A stretch of DNA of 64,000 nt from Kitasatospora sp. NBC_01250 (GTDB taxonomy: Bacteria > Actinomycetota > Actinomycetes > Streptomycetales > Streptomycetaceae). The DNA is taken from the NCBI RefSeq assembly GCF_036226465.1, contig NZ_CP108476.1:5394001-5458000 (forward strand), in the 5' to 3' direction. A program made the translations under genes and the position numbers. Position 1 is the first letter of the stretch. Every line of letters starts with the position of its first letter. The notes under the pieces were generated by a model that worked only from the letters and a program-made list of their open reading frames with translations, had not been told where the DNA came from and did not search any database. This document shows positions 51,117 to 61,576 of this stretch, piece by piece.

Positions 51117-52013
51117 TTGACTGAGCAGTTGCGGCTGATGGCGGTGCACGCGCACCCGGACGACGAGTCCAGCAAGGGCGCGGCCACCATGGCCATGTAT
51201 GTCGCCAAGGGCGTTGAGGTGCTGGTGGCCACCTGCACCGGGGGCGAGCGCGGTTCAGTGCTGAACCCCAAGCTCCAGGGCGACCCTTTTGTCGAGGAGA
51301 ACATCCACGAGGTCCGCCGCAAGGAGATGGACGCCGCCCGCGAGATCCTGGGTGTCGAGCAGGCCTGGCTGGGCTTCGTCGACTCGGGCCTGCCCGAGGG
51401 CGATCCGCTGCCGCCGCTGCCCGAGGGCTGCTTCGCGCTGCAGGACGTCGAGACGGCCGCCGAGCCGCTGGTGCGCCTGATCCGCGAGTTCAAGCCGCAG
51501 GTGATCACCACCTACGACGAGAACGGCGGGTACCCGCACCCCGACCACATCATGACCCACAAGATCACCATGCGGGCCTTCGACGCCGCCGGTGACCCGG
51601 ACGCCTATCCGGAGGCCGGCGAGCCCTGGCAGCCGCTGAAGCTCTACTACAACCACGGCTTCCCGATGGGCCGGATCCGCGCCCTGCACCAGTACCTCAC
51701 CGAGCACGGGCACGACTCCCCGTACGGCGAGTGGATCGCGGGCTGGGAGAAGAGCGGCCGGGCGGAGCGCGAGATCACCACCCGGGTGCACTGCGCGGAC
51801 TGGTTCGAGACCCGTGACCGGGCGCTGATCGCGCACGCCACCCAGATCGACCCGGACGGCCCGTGGTTCCGGGTGCCGCTGGAGGTGCAGCGCGAGGTCT
51901 GGCCGACCGAGGACTACGAGCTGGCCCGTTCGCTGGTCGACACCGACCTGCCGGAGGACGACCTGTTCGCCGGCCTGCGCGCCACCAGCCTGGCGGGCGA
52001 GGCGGCGCAGTAG
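51117..52013 (+). CDS. mca: Mycothiol S-conjugate amidase
   Basis: Cleaves mycothiol conjugates of drugs and electrophiles into a mercapturic acid and GlcN-Ins, a detoxication step special to actinobacteria. The zinc deacetylase motif is MAVHAHPDDESSKGAA; also TTYDENGGYPHPDHIMTHKI and RDRALIAHATQIDPDG-like ALIAHATQIDPDGPWFRVP. 298 residues is the usual length. TTG 51117 is favoured because homologues begin TEQLRLMAVHAHPDDES and GGAAGGA lies upstream; ATG 51081 would add 12 residues. A TATAGG box at 51069-51074 could start the message. Confidence 0.92.
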   Translation: MTEQLRLMAVHAHPDDESSKGAATMAMYVAKGVEVLVATCTGGERGSVLNPKLQGDPFVEENIHEVRRKEMDAAREILGVEQAWLGFVDSGLPEGDPLPPLPEGCFALQDVETAAEPLVRLIREFKPQVITTYDENGGYPHPDHIMTHKITMRAFDAAGDPDAYPEAGEPWQPLKLYYNHGFPMGRIRALHQYLTEHGHDSPYGEWIAGWEKSGRAEREITTRVHCADWFETRDRALIAHATQIDPDGPWFRVPLEVQREVWPTEDYELARSLVDTDLPEDDLFAGLRATSLAGEAAQ

Positions 52014-52020
52014 GTGCGCT

Positions 52021-52052
52021 GGTGGGGCGCGTCGCGCGCGACACGCCCCACC
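52021..52052 (+). terminator. Hairpin after mca
   Basis: 9-bp stem GGTGGGGCG and complement (52021-52029 with 52044-52052). A second 10-bp hairpin follows at 52055-52085, ending just before the next start codon. Confidence 0.55.
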
Positions 52053-52093
52053 CCGGTGACCCGGCCCGTGGGAAGCCGGGTCACCATGGAGCA

Positions 52094-52285
52094 ATGAGCG
52101 CTCCCCTGAACCTCGCCCACGCCACCACCCAGCTCGCCTACGACCCCAACTCGGTCACCCCGGGCCTGCTGGGCTTCGTCGTCTTCTGCGGGCTGGGCGT
52201 CGCCACCTGGTTCCTGCTGAAGTCGATGAACTCGCGCTTCAAGCGGGTCGACTTCGCGGAGGAGCCGGAGAGCCCCAAGGAGTAA
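52094..52285 (+). CDS. Small single-pass membrane protein
   Basis: A 63-residue protein with one membrane helix at about 25-43 (LLGFVVFCGLGVATWFLLKS) and a charged cytosolic tail (RFKRVDFAEEPESPKE). Small proteins like this lie next to mca in other streptomycetes, as I recall. ATG 52094 is preceded by a GC hairpin at 52055-52085 and only a poor GGAG, so its translation may be low or controlled. Function unknown. Confidence 0.65.
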   Translation: MSAPLNLAHATTQLAYDPNSVTPGLLGFVVFCGLGVATWFLLKSMNSRFKRVDFAEEPESPKE

Positions 52286-52752
52286 CCGGTCCGCCGGCAC
52301 CGCCCGTCGGGCCGCCCGTCCGGCCGGTGACCTCGATCACTGTCCGAGCGCCGGCCAACTCCCGTTCCATCGCACCCGTTTCCCCCGGGTCCGTGCCGCT
52401 CCTGCCCCTCGCGGCCCGCTCGGCCGTGCCGACAGGGCCGGTCAGCGGCCCGTTGAACCGGACCCGGACGGACAGCCGTTGTGTGGCGCCGGTCACTCAA
52501 CTGCCGTGCGGGCAGTGCTCGCTCCGCTCTTAAGTCTTATAAGGGTGGGCGGCTATGCTGCGCGCCTGGGAACCGAGGCTCGACACGCCGACGTCCAGAC
52601 AGGCACGAACCAAGCAACGCCTCACGGCACCGGCCGCGAGCGACTGATGGAACCGGAGGATCACCGGCTGCTTCGCAACCGGACGTACGGCTGCGCCGTG
52701 CTCCCGGTGGCAGGCGTCACAGCCGGAGATCGACGGCGGAAGGACAGCGGAC
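52286..52752. other. Intergenic region before the LCP gene
   Basis: 467 bp. The clearest signal is a possible promoter TTAAGT (52530-52535) and TATGCT (52554-52559) with an 18-bp spacer, giving a leader of about 190 nt. No gene is supported in the region. Confidence 0.4.
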
Positions 52753-54492
52753 GTGAGCGGAATGCAGGTGGACAGCCCCGGTCCCGGGCCACGTCGGCGT
52801 GCGCGCGGCGCCCAGCCGTCGGCCCCCGCGACCGGCGGCCGGGCGGCGGCCCGCAAGAGCCGCAAGCCCCCCAAGCGGCGCGGCCTGCGCATCCTCGCAT
52901 ACACCACGGCCGGCCTGGTGCTGGTCACCGGCGGTACCTTCGGCTACCTCTACGAGAAGCTGAACGGCAACATCAAGCACTCCGCGCTCTTCGCCGGCAC
53001 CTCGGGCGACGCGGGCCACGAGACGCCGGACGCCTTCGGCCGCACCCCGATCAACATCATGGTGATCGGCTCCGACCAGCGTGACAACGCGGCCGACTGC
53101 GCGATCGGCGGCGACTGCGGGCCCGGCGCCAACGCCGACGTGGAGATGGTGCTGCACGTCTCGGCGGACCGCAGCAACGCGACGGTGATGAGCATCCCGC
53201 GCGACCTCGAGACGCAGCTGCCCGGTTGCACGGACACCCAGAACCACACCAGCATGAAGCCGCACCGGGACATGATCAACAGCACCCTGGACTACGGCCC
53301 GGGCTGCACGGTGGCCGCCGTGCACCAGCTGACCGGCATACCCATCGACCACTTCATGATGGTCGACTTCACCGGCGTGGTGCAGATGTCGGACGCGGTC
53401 GGCGGCGTGCCGGTCTGCGTGGACAACAACGTCTACGACCCGTACTCGCACCTCAAGCTGAAGAAGGGCAACCACACCCTGCAGGGCATGGCCGCCCTGG
53501 AGTTCGTCCGCACCCGGCACGGCTTCGGCGACGGCAGCGACCTGGGCCGTACGGTCTCCCAGCACATGTTCCTCAGCTCGATGGTCCGCCAGCTCAAGAG
53601 CGCGGGCACGCTGACCAACCCCGCCGCGGTGCTCTCGCTGGCGAACGCCGCCACCAAGGCGCTGACCGTCGACAACGGGCTCAGCGGCATCACCAACCTG
53701 GTGGGCCTGGCGAACGACCTCAACAAGGTCCCGGCCAACCGCATCACCATGACCACGATGCAGAACGAGCCCGACAACGTGAAGGGCGAGGACGGCCGGG
53801 TGCTGGTCGCGCCGGCGGCGAAGAACCTCTTCTCCGCGATCACCAACGACGTCGCGCTGACCACCGGCACGGGTGACAAGTCCTCGGCCGCCGCCTCCGC
53901 CACCTCGACCGCGGACCCCAACGCGCCGTCGCCCACGCCGGCCCCCGCGACCAGCTCGGCCCCGCCCGCGGCGCCCTCCGGCGCCCCGAAGAGCGAGATC
54001 GCGGTCCACGTGAAGAACGGCAGCGGGGTGGCCGGGCGCGCCGGTGACCTCGCCACCGCGCTCAAGGCGGCCGGCTACAACTCCGCCACCTCCGCCGCCA
54101 ACGCGACGGTCACCGCGGAGACCAGCGAGGTCACCTACACCGCTGGCCGCGAGGCCGACGCCCAGGAGGTCGCCGCCTCGCTCGGCCTGCCCGCCTCCGC
54201 CGTCAAGCCCGGCGAGGGCCCGGGGATCACCCTGGTCATCGGCAAGGACTGGACCAGCGGCACCACCTTCGGCTCCGCCCCCGCCGGCGGCTCCGGCAGC
54301 GGCGCCCCCGCCGCCGCCCCGGCCCCCGTCAACACCCAGCAGGCGCTGAGCAACAGCGACGCGCAGACCGCCGACGACTCCACCAAGTGCGCCCAGGTCA
54401 GCACCCAGGACACGGTGGCGATCAACGGGGTGGGCATGAGCCCGATCAAGGCCTACGACAAGAGCCCGAGCGTCCAGGACTCCGCCCCCTGA
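52753..54492 (+). CDS. LytR-CpsA-Psr (LCP) family wall-polymer transferase with LytR_C domain
   Basis: A 579-residue membrane enzyme that attaches teichoic or other polymers to peptidoglycan. A basic N-terminus and one helix at about 44-65 (RILAYTTAGLVLVTGGTFGY). The LCP domain (95-320) shows INIMVIGSDQRDN, TVMSIPRDLETQLPG with the catalytic Arg, HFMMVDFTGVVQMSDAVGGV and LEFVRTRHGFGDGSDLGRT. A Ser/Pro/Ala-rich linker leads to a LytR_C domain (416-500; EIAVHVKNGSGVAGRAGDLA) and a low-complexity tail. GTG 52753 follows GGAAGGA by 8 nt. Confidence 0.93.
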   Translation: MSGMQVDSPGPGPRRRARGAQPSAPATGGRAAARKSRKPPKRRGLRILAYTTAGLVLVTGGTFGYLYEKLNGNIKHSALFAGTSGDAGHETPDAFGRTPINIMVIGSDQRDNAADCAIGGDCGPGANADVEMVLHVSADRSNATVMSIPRDLETQLPGCTDTQNHTSMKPHRDMINSTLDYGPGCTVAAVHQLTGIPIDHFMMVDFTGVVQMSDAVGGVPVCVDNNVYDPYSHLKLKKGNHTLQGMAALEFVRTRHGFGDGSDLGRTVSQHMFLSSMVRQLKSAGTLTNPAAVLSLANAATKALTVDNGLSGITNLVGLANDLNKVPANRITMTTMQNEPDNVKGEDGRVLVAPAAKNLFSAITNDVALTTGTGDKSSAAASATSTADPNAPSPTPAPATSSAPPAAPSGAPKSEIAVHVKNGSGVAGRAGDLATALKAAGYNSATSAANATVTAETSEVTYTAGREADAQEVAASLGLPASAVKPGEGPGITLVIGKDWTSGTTFGSAPAGGSGSGAPAAAPAPVNTQQALSNSDAQTADDSTKCAQVSTQDTVAINGVGMSPIKAYDKSPSVQDSAP

Positions 54493-54511
54493 CCCGTGAG
54501 CACCGCAGCAC

Positions 54512-54551
54512 AGCGGCCCACCGTCAGCCCATGAGGCGACGGTGGGCCGCT
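54512..54551 (+). terminator. Terminator after the LCP gene
   Basis: 14-bp perfect stem AGCGGCCCACCGTC and complement (54512-54525 with 54538-54551); it also lies beyond the convergent vsr stop. Confidence 0.75.
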
Positions 54552-54577
54552 GCTCTTGCGCGTCCCGGCGGCTCCGA

Positions 54578-55057
54578 TCAGTCGCCCTCGCCCTCGCCCT
54601 CGCCTTCGCTCCCGCTCTCTGCGAGTCGCCGGCGCCTGTCGGCCATCTCCTGGTCGACGGCCTCGGACACCTGGTGCATGACGGCTTCCGGTGCCTCGTG
54701 CTCCCAGAACCGCATGACCGTCCAGCCTTCGGACAGCAGCTGTGCGGTCGTCTCCCGGTCGCGCTCGATGTTGCGGTCGAGCTTCTGCCGCCACCATTCG
54801 GCGTTCGCCTTGGGGCTGGTGGCGTGCTCGGGGCAGCCGTGCCAGAAGCAACCGTCGACCAGGACGGCCAGCTTCGCTCGCGTGAAGGCGATGTCGATCG
54901 TGCGTCTGCGCATGCCCGGCACCGGATAGTGGATCCGATAGCGGTACCCGGAAGCATGGAGGAGCTGGCGCACCGCTCGTTCGGCGCTGGTGTCCTTGCT
55001 GGTCTGTCGGCTCATCCGGGCCGAGACCTCGGGGCTGGACGGGGGAACGGCTCGCAT
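54578..55057 (-). CDS. vsr: Very short patch repair endonuclease (Vsr), no Dcm partner nearby
   Basis: A 159-residue Vsr-family enzyme, which nicks DNA 5' of T in T:G mismatches made by deamination of 5-methylcytosine. Conserved pieces: VSARMSRQTSKDTSAERAVR, RRRTIDIAFTRAKLAVLVDG with the catalytic Asp, the zinc site CFWHGCPEH, and WTVMRFWEHE. It ends in an EGEGEGEGD tail coded by a (GCCCTC)n hexamer repeat at about 54578-54605. Vsr normally accompanies a cytosine-5 methyltransferase; none is next to it here. ATG 55057 gives the usual N-terminus. Confidence 0.88.
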   Translation of the reverse strand: MRAVPPSSPEVSARMSRQTSKDTSAERAVRQLLHASGYRYRIHYPVPGMRRRTIDIAFTRAKLAVLVDGCFWHGCPEHATSPKANAEWWRQKLDRNIERDRETTAQLLSEGWTVMRFWEHEAPEAVMHQVSEAVDQEMADRRRRLAESGSEGEGEGEGD

Positions 55058-55218
55058 GGTTCGAGTCTCCCATCGACCGGCGCGTCGGTGGCCGACGGCT
55101 GCGGGGCGCTTCGAGCGGGTGGGACACGAGGTGTCGCGGGCCGAGGAACTAGTGCAACCTCGCTGCTCCTGCTGCGCCGCATACAGGTTTCGTCAACTTT
55201 GTGCGCGAGGATGACTGC

Positions 55219-57273
<2,055 letters not shown>

Positions 57274-57280
57274 GGCGGGC

Positions 57281-57321
57281 GCATCCGCCGCCCCGGATAT
57301 TCAGGTGCGGGCGGCGGATGC
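57281..57321 (+). terminator. Terminator after the DUF255 gene
   Basis: 13-bp perfect stem (57281-57293 with 57309-57321) in the 66-bp gap before the GNAT gene. Confidence 0.65.
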
Positions 57322-57339
57322 GGCGGCCAGGATCGGTGG

Positions 57340-58206
57340 ATGACTTGGACATGCACTGAGGACGTCGCGGAGTTCCGGGCGCACGCGGAGGGCTTCCTGG
57401 GCGAGCACCCGGCCGCCAACACCGTGCTGCTGACCCTCGTCCACCGGCTGGCGGCCGGCCAGTCGGTCGGTGGGGACCCGGCGCTGCCGCCGCGCCTGGG
57501 CTGGTGGCGCGCGGGCCCGAAGGCCCCGGTGACCGCGGCCTTCGTGCAGACCCCGCCGCATGCGCTGCGGCTGAGCGCGATGGCGCCCGAGCGCGCGGCC
57601 GAGCTGGCACTGGCGCTGCCCGAGGGGTGGTCGGGGCTGTCCGGGGTGGCGGCCACCACGGCGGTGGCCGAGGCGTTCGCCGGCGCCTGGGCCGAGCGGT
57701 TCGACCTGACCACCGACGTGCGGGAGCGCCTGCGGCTCTATCGGCTGGGCGAGTTGGTCCTGCCGACCGTGCGGGGCCGGCTGCGCGCCGCCGGGCCGGA
57801 CGACCACGCGCTGCTGGTCGGCTGGTGGCAGGCCTTCCTGACCGAGGCCGGGATACCTGCCTTCACCCCGGTGGAGGAGAGCGTGGCCCGCCGCACGGCC
57901 GAGGGGGACATCCTCGTGTGGGAGACCGACGGCGCGGACGAGCAGGTCCGGCCGGTGTCGATCGCGGCGGTCTCCCCGACGCTGGCGGGCATGTCCCGGA
58001 TCGGCCCGGTCTACACCCCGCCCGAGGAGCGCGGCCACGGCTACGCGAGCGCGGTGACCGCGGGCGCCTCCACGCTCGCGATCGCGCGCGGGGCCCAGGA
58101 GGTGCTGCTCTACACCGACCTGGCGAACCCGGTGAGCAACTCGATCTACCAGAAGATCGGTTACCGGCCGGTGGCGGACAACCTGGAACTGAGCTTCACG
58201 GGCTGA
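57340..58206 (+). CDS. GNAT-family N-acetyltransferase
   Basis: A 288-residue protein. The first ~150 residues are a GNAT-like N-domain (FLGEHPAANTVLLTL), and the C-terminal half holds the acetyl-CoA site: IGPVYTPPEERGHGYASAVTAGA, containing the R/Q-x-x-G-x-G/A pattern, then LLYTDLANPVSNSIYQKIGY. The substrate (amine on a small molecule or protein) cannot be predicted. It lies 66 bp after the DUF255 gene and is convergent with the XRE regulator gene. Confidence 0.87.
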   Translation: MTWTCTEDVAEFRAHAEGFLGEHPAANTVLLTLVHRLAAGQSVGGDPALPPRLGWWRAGPKAPVTAAFVQTPPHALRLSAMAPERAAELALALPEGWSGLSGVAATTAVAEAFAGAWAERFDLTTDVRERLRLYRLGELVLPTVRGRLRAAGPDDHALLVGWWQAFLTEAGIPAFTPVEESVARRTAEGDILVWETDGADEQVRPVSIAAVSPTLAGMSRIGPVYTPPEERGHGYASAVTAGASTLAIARGAQEVLLYTDLANPVSNSIYQKIGYRPVADNLELSFTG

Positions 58207-58211
58207 GGCGG

Positions 58212-59174
58212 TCAGTCCCAGTCCCACCGGATGCCCAGCAGGCAGGGCGCCAGCCCGGTGGCGATCAAGTGGACGCAGTGGTGCCCGTCCAGCGTGAGCT
58301 CCTCGGTCTCGTCGGGCAGCGCGCCGGGTGCGCTGCTGACGAAGCGGTGGCAGCGCACCGGGAGCGCCTGCGGGTGGAAGGTGACCTGCAGGACGTACTG
58401 CCCGGTCCCGGAGTTGAAGCCGCGCACGTACTCGGTGCTGGGCTGCGGCGCGGGGGCGTCGTCGAAGCCGTAGCCGAGCAGGTGGGTCTCGCCGGTGCGC
58501 AGGCGGCGGTCGAGCAGCAGTTCGGCGATGACGAGTTGGGCCGCGGGGTCGCGTCTGATCCGGCCCGGGCGGCAGTTCTCCTCGGCCCGCACCACCACCT
58601 GGGACACGTCGCAGCCGGGGTCGCCCTGGTGGATCGCCAGGTACCGGTCGATGCCGTCGCGGTGGGCCCGCACCGCGTGCTGCGAGTCGCGGCGCAGCAA
58701 CTGGCGGTCGGCGCCGATCCGGATCCGCTCGATGTGGGTGACCGTGTGCAGATCAGTGTCGCGCGGCCCGGGCAGCCCGGCGAGCAGGTGGTCGACCGCG
58801 TCGGCGGGGGCGATCAGGTCGCGGTAGGGGCGGGTGGCCACCGGCGGCCCGGCCGCGGCGTCCGCAGCGGCCCGGCGCGGGCCGAGCAGCCGGGTGAGCG
58901 AGTGCGCGGGCAGCTCCAGCACCTCCTCCAGGGCCCGCACCGCGCGCAGCGACTCGGCGCGTTCGGGGCGGCGCCGGCCCTGCTGCCAGTAGCTCAGGCT
59001 GGTCACTCCGACGTGCACGCCGCGCTGCGCGAGGTGCTGCTGGACCCGGTGCAGGGCCAGGCCGCGCGCGCTGAGCGCGGTGCGCAGCGCGAGGTGGAAC
59101 GGGCCGGTGCGCAGGACCGTGGCCAGGTCGGGCCGCACGGCGTGCGGTGCGGTGCGCTGTGGCGATCGCCCCAT
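58212..59174 (-). CDS. XRE-family transcriptional regulator
   Basis: A 320-residue protein with an N-terminal helix-turn-helix (residues about 22-80; FHLALRTALSARGLALHRVQ, HVGVTSLSYWQQGRRRPERA). The long C-terminal part (90-320) has no clear family, with segments IERIRIGADRQLLRRDSQHA, DGIDRYLAIHQGDPG and ALPVRCHRFVSSAPG; it may bind a ligand. It is transcribed away from the secreted protease gene, and TTCACAC sites in the space between suggest it acts there. Confidence 0.78.
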   Translation of the reverse strand: MGRSPQRTAPHAVRPDLATVLRTGPFHLALRTALSARGLALHRVQQHLAQRGVHVGVTSLSYWQQGRRRPERAESLRAVRALEEVLELPAHSLTRLLGPRRAAADAAAGPPVATRPYRDLIAPADAVDHLLAGLPGPRDTDLHTVTHIERIRIGADRQLLRRDSQHAVRAHRDGIDRYLAIHQGDPGCDVSQVVVRAEENCRPGRIRRDPAAQLVIAELLLDRRLRTGETHLLGYGFDDAPAPQPSTEYVRGFNSGTGQYVLQVTFHPQALPVRCHRFVSSAPGALPDETEELTLDGHHCVHLIATGLAPCLLGIRWDWD

Positions 59175-59206
59175 GGCGCGGCCTCCCTCCCGGGGCGGCG
59201 GGTGCG

Positions 59207-59305
59207 GTGAATATTCACACCTCCATGGCCCCTCGTCACCCGTGGGGTGGGCCCTGCGTCGCCCGGCGCCCGGTGCTGTTCACACTCGGAGGGCGCCGTT
59301 CACAC
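59207..59305. promoter_or_regulatory. Palindrome and TTCACAC sites between the regulator and protease genes
   Basis: GTGAATATTCAC (59207-59218) is a perfect 12-bp palindrome 33 bp before the XRE start codon. TTCACAC occurs there and at 59279-59285 and 59299-59305. These are plausible sites for the adjacent regulator. Confidence 0.45.
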
Positions 59306-59449
59306 CGGGTCCGGAGGCCACCGAACCACGGTTGACCAGGGACGGTCAACGGCTGATGCTCGGTCACACCCCACCGCCGCCCGCGACGGCACCGGGGTTC
59401 GCGTGTCCCCCACTTCCCTTCCCTGCCCGTCCGCAAGGAGGAAACGCCC

Positions 59450-60181
59450 ATGCCCCTGCCCAGAACCGCCCGGCCGACCAGAACGGCCCGGCCGACCGGA
59501 ACGGCCTGGCTGCGCAAGGCGCTTGCCGTCGCCGCGCTGGCCACGCTCGCCCCGGCCCTGACCGTGGCGGCGAGCTCCCCGGCCTCGGCCGCCGCCGCAC
59601 CGCCCGCGCAGTCCGGGCGGCTCGCCCAGGCACAGCCGGCGTTCGCCGCCGGCACCAGCTCCGGGACCGATGCTCCCAGTGCCGCGACCCCCGACGCGGG
59701 CAGCTGGAAGACGCTCAACATCGGGATGCAGCAACAGCAGAACTCCAACTGGTGCTGGGCGGCCAGCGGCGACACCGTCGCGAGCTGGTTCGGCTACACC
59801 TACAGCCAGAACCAGTTCTGCAACGCCGCGTTTGGCCGCAGCATCAACTCCTCCTGCCCCAACAGCCAGGCGGCGCTGGACGACGTGCAGAACGCGCTCG
59901 GCTGGATCGGGATCAACCCGGGCAACTACGTCACCGGGTACCTGTACTACAGCACCGTGCAGAACGAGATCACCAACAACCGGCCGGTCGAGACCCGGAT
60001 CCAGTGGTCCTCGGGCGGCGGCCACATGGAGGTGCTGTACGGGTACGACACCGGCAACAACTGGGTCTACTGGGGCGACCCGTGGCCCTCGGACAACCGC
60101 TACAACTGGGCGGACTACAACTACTACGTCAGCAACGACTCCTTCTCCTGGACCCACTCCCTGTACCAGATCGGAGCGTGA
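59450..60181 (+). CDS. Secreted papain-like cysteine protease
   Basis: A 243-residue protein with a signal peptide (basic RTARPTRTARPTGTAW, hydrophobic LAVAALATLAPALTVA, cleavage near ASAAA) and an Ala/Ser-rich pro-segment. The catalytic domain is papain/C39/C70-like: the Cys is in QQNSNWCWAASGDTVASWF, the His in SSGGGHMEVLYGYD, and Asp/Asn in WVYWGDPWPSD. Extra Cys residues (FCNAAF, SSCPN) may pair. ATG 59450 has AAGGAGG upstream. The next gene starts 9 bp after the stop, so the two are co-transcribed. Confidence 0.83.
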   Translation: MPLPRTARPTRTARPTGTAWLRKALAVAALATLAPALTVAASSPASAAAAPPAQSGRLAQAQPAFAAGTSSGTDAPSAATPDAGSWKTLNIGMQQQQNSNWCWAASGDTVASWFGYTYSQNQFCNAAFGRSINSSCPNSQAALDDVQNALGWIGINPGNYVTGYLYYSTVQNEITNNRPVETRIQWSSGGGHMEVLYGYDTGNNWVYWGDPWPSDNRYNWADYNYYVSNDSFSWTHSLYQIGA

Positions 60182-60190
60182 GGAGGAGCC

Positions 60191-61072
60191 ATGACGATCA
60201 CTCAGTTCTCGCATCGGGCAGCCGTGCTGGCCGTCCTGGCGGCGACGGCCGGACTCGCGCTGGCGCTGCCGGCCCAGGCCGCACCGCAGTCCGCACCCTG
60301 GGCGGCCGGCGAGGCGGCACCCGCCGCGGTGGCCGCCGGTGACCTGGCCGCCGCCCGCTCGGCGGTCCAGAGCCCGGCCGTCCTCGGTCAGTTGGGCGAT
60401 TTCTTCGCCCGCAGGGGCGTGCCGCCCACCCAGCCGCTCCAGCTCGGCGCGGCCGCCGAGGCCAAGGCGGCGGCACAGGCGGACCCGACGCTGGTCGGCG
60501 CGACGGTCCCGGTCTACACCCTGGACCCGGGCTTCGTCGCGGGCACCAAGGGATCGCCGGTGGCCCGGGCGGACTTCACGGCGACCGAGGCGGTGGCCGC
60601 CGACGGGCAGAAGGCCTCGGTCTGGGCCGTCCAGCAGAACGGGAGTTGGCGGGTGGTGAACATCGCCTCCGGCAGCGACGAGACCGACTATGCGGCGCGC
60701 GGCGCGGCCGGCGGCGGTGGCACGGTCTTCCGTGAGCCGCAGGTGAACGCCTGGTACGTGCTGCGCGCGGGCCGGGTGCTGCCGCTGGACACCGAGGCCC
60801 GGGAGTCGGTGGGCGCGAACGGGACGAGCCTGGCGGCGTACCAGCAGCTGGTGCACCGGCGGTACGGCGACAAGCTGCCGGGCTCGGCCTACGACAAGGC
60901 CGGGCTGGGCGGCGGCTTCTCGCCGACCACGGCGAGCGTCGCGCAGCAGGGCGCGGGCGCCGTGGGCGGCGCACTCGGCCTGCCCGTGCCGGCGCTCACG
61001 GCCGCCGGCGCGCTCGGAGTGACCGCGCTGGCGGGCGCCGGCCTGGCCGTCCGCCGCCGGGCGCGCGGCTGA
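60191..61072 (+). CDS. Secreted, C-terminally anchored partner of the protease
   Basis: A 293-residue protein with a signal peptide (AVLAVLAATAGLALALPAQAA), an Ala-rich segment with QLGDFFARRGV, and a beta-rich domain (ASVWAVQQNGSWRVVNIASG, NAWYVLRAGRVLPLD). A C-terminal hydrophobic helix (ALTAAGALGVTALAGAGLAV) and RRRARG tail form a wall/membrane anchor without LPXTG. A strong GGAGGAGCC site is present 9 bp after the protease stop. It may be a substrate, inhibitor or surface receptor for the protease; function unknown. Confidence 0.68.
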   Translation: MTITQFSHRAAVLAVLAATAGLALALPAQAAPQSAPWAAGEAAPAAVAAGDLAAARSAVQSPAVLGQLGDFFARRGVPPTQPLQLGAAAEAKAAAQADPTLVGATVPVYTLDPGFVAGTKGSPVARADFTATEAVAADGQKASVWAVQQNGSWRVVNIASGSDETDYAARGAAGGGGTVFREPQVNAWYVLRAGRVLPLDTEARESVGANGTSLAAYQQLVHRRYGDKLPGSAYDKAGLGGGFSPTTASVAQQGAGAVGGALGLPVPALTAAGALGVTALAGAGLAVRRRARG

Positions 61073-61087
61073 CCGAGGCCGCGCAGC

Positions 61088-61126
61088 CGAGTGGCCCCAC
61101 GGGATCATCTCCCGTGGGGCCACTCG
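61088..61126. terminator. Terminator after the protease operon
   Basis: 17-bp perfect stem (61088-61104 with 61110-61126) around a 5-nt loop, starting 16 nt past the stop codon. Confidence 0.88.
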
Positions 61127-61206
61127 GCGTTGGACGCCCCGGGCGGGACCGGCAGCCGTTCCGGCACCCGGAGTTGATGAAACATTGATGTGTTGTTCGC
61201 TCGTCT

Positions 61207-61236
61207 TTGACTACGCCCTGTCACTATCGGTAGATA
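61207..61236 (+). promoter_or_regulatory. Promoter of the small membrane protein gene
   Basis: TTGACT (61207-61212) and TAGATA (61231-61236) with an 18-bp spacer. TGTCACT occurs on both sides of the -10 (61220 and 61242), possibly a regulator site. Confidence 0.45.
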
Positions 61237-61278
61237 CCATGTGTCACTGGGTTAGACCGGGGAGAGGTGGCGAGCGCC

Positions 61279-61554
61279 ATGAAGGACACGCGGGACCTGC
61301 AGCTTTGGGGGACGGTCGCCGTCGTCGGTGCCGCTCTGGCCGTGGTGGCCGCCTACTTGGCCGACGGCGCCGCACTGGTGTGGGCGGTGGCCTCGGTGGA
61401 GGCGCTGCTGGTGATGGTGCACGTCTCCCGGCGGTTCCGGTACCTGGGTCATCCGGTCGAGTCCCGCCACGAGCCCGCGGCCGACCCCGATGCCCGCCCG
61501 GACGCCGCCCACTGCGAGCGCTGCCGCCGGGTCCGCGAGCGCGCCTCCCACTGA
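61279..61554 (+). CDS. Small two-helix membrane protein
   Basis: A 91-residue protein with two membrane segments (residues about 9-29, LWGTVAVVGAALAVVAAYLA, and 31-49, ALVWAVASVEALLVMVHV) and a charged cytosolic C-terminus holding a CxxC (HCERCRRVRERASH). No family recognised. ATG 61279 was chosen because GGAGAGG lies about 12 nt upstream; GTG 61267 is an alternative with no site. It is convergent with the PAQR gene. Confidence 0.6.
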   Translation: MKDTRDLQLWGTVAVVGAALAVVAAYLADGAALVWAVASVEALLVMVHVSRRFRYLGHPVESRHEPAADPDARPDAAHCERCRRVRERASH

Positions 61555-61576
61555 CGGCGGCGGACCGTGGGCGTGC

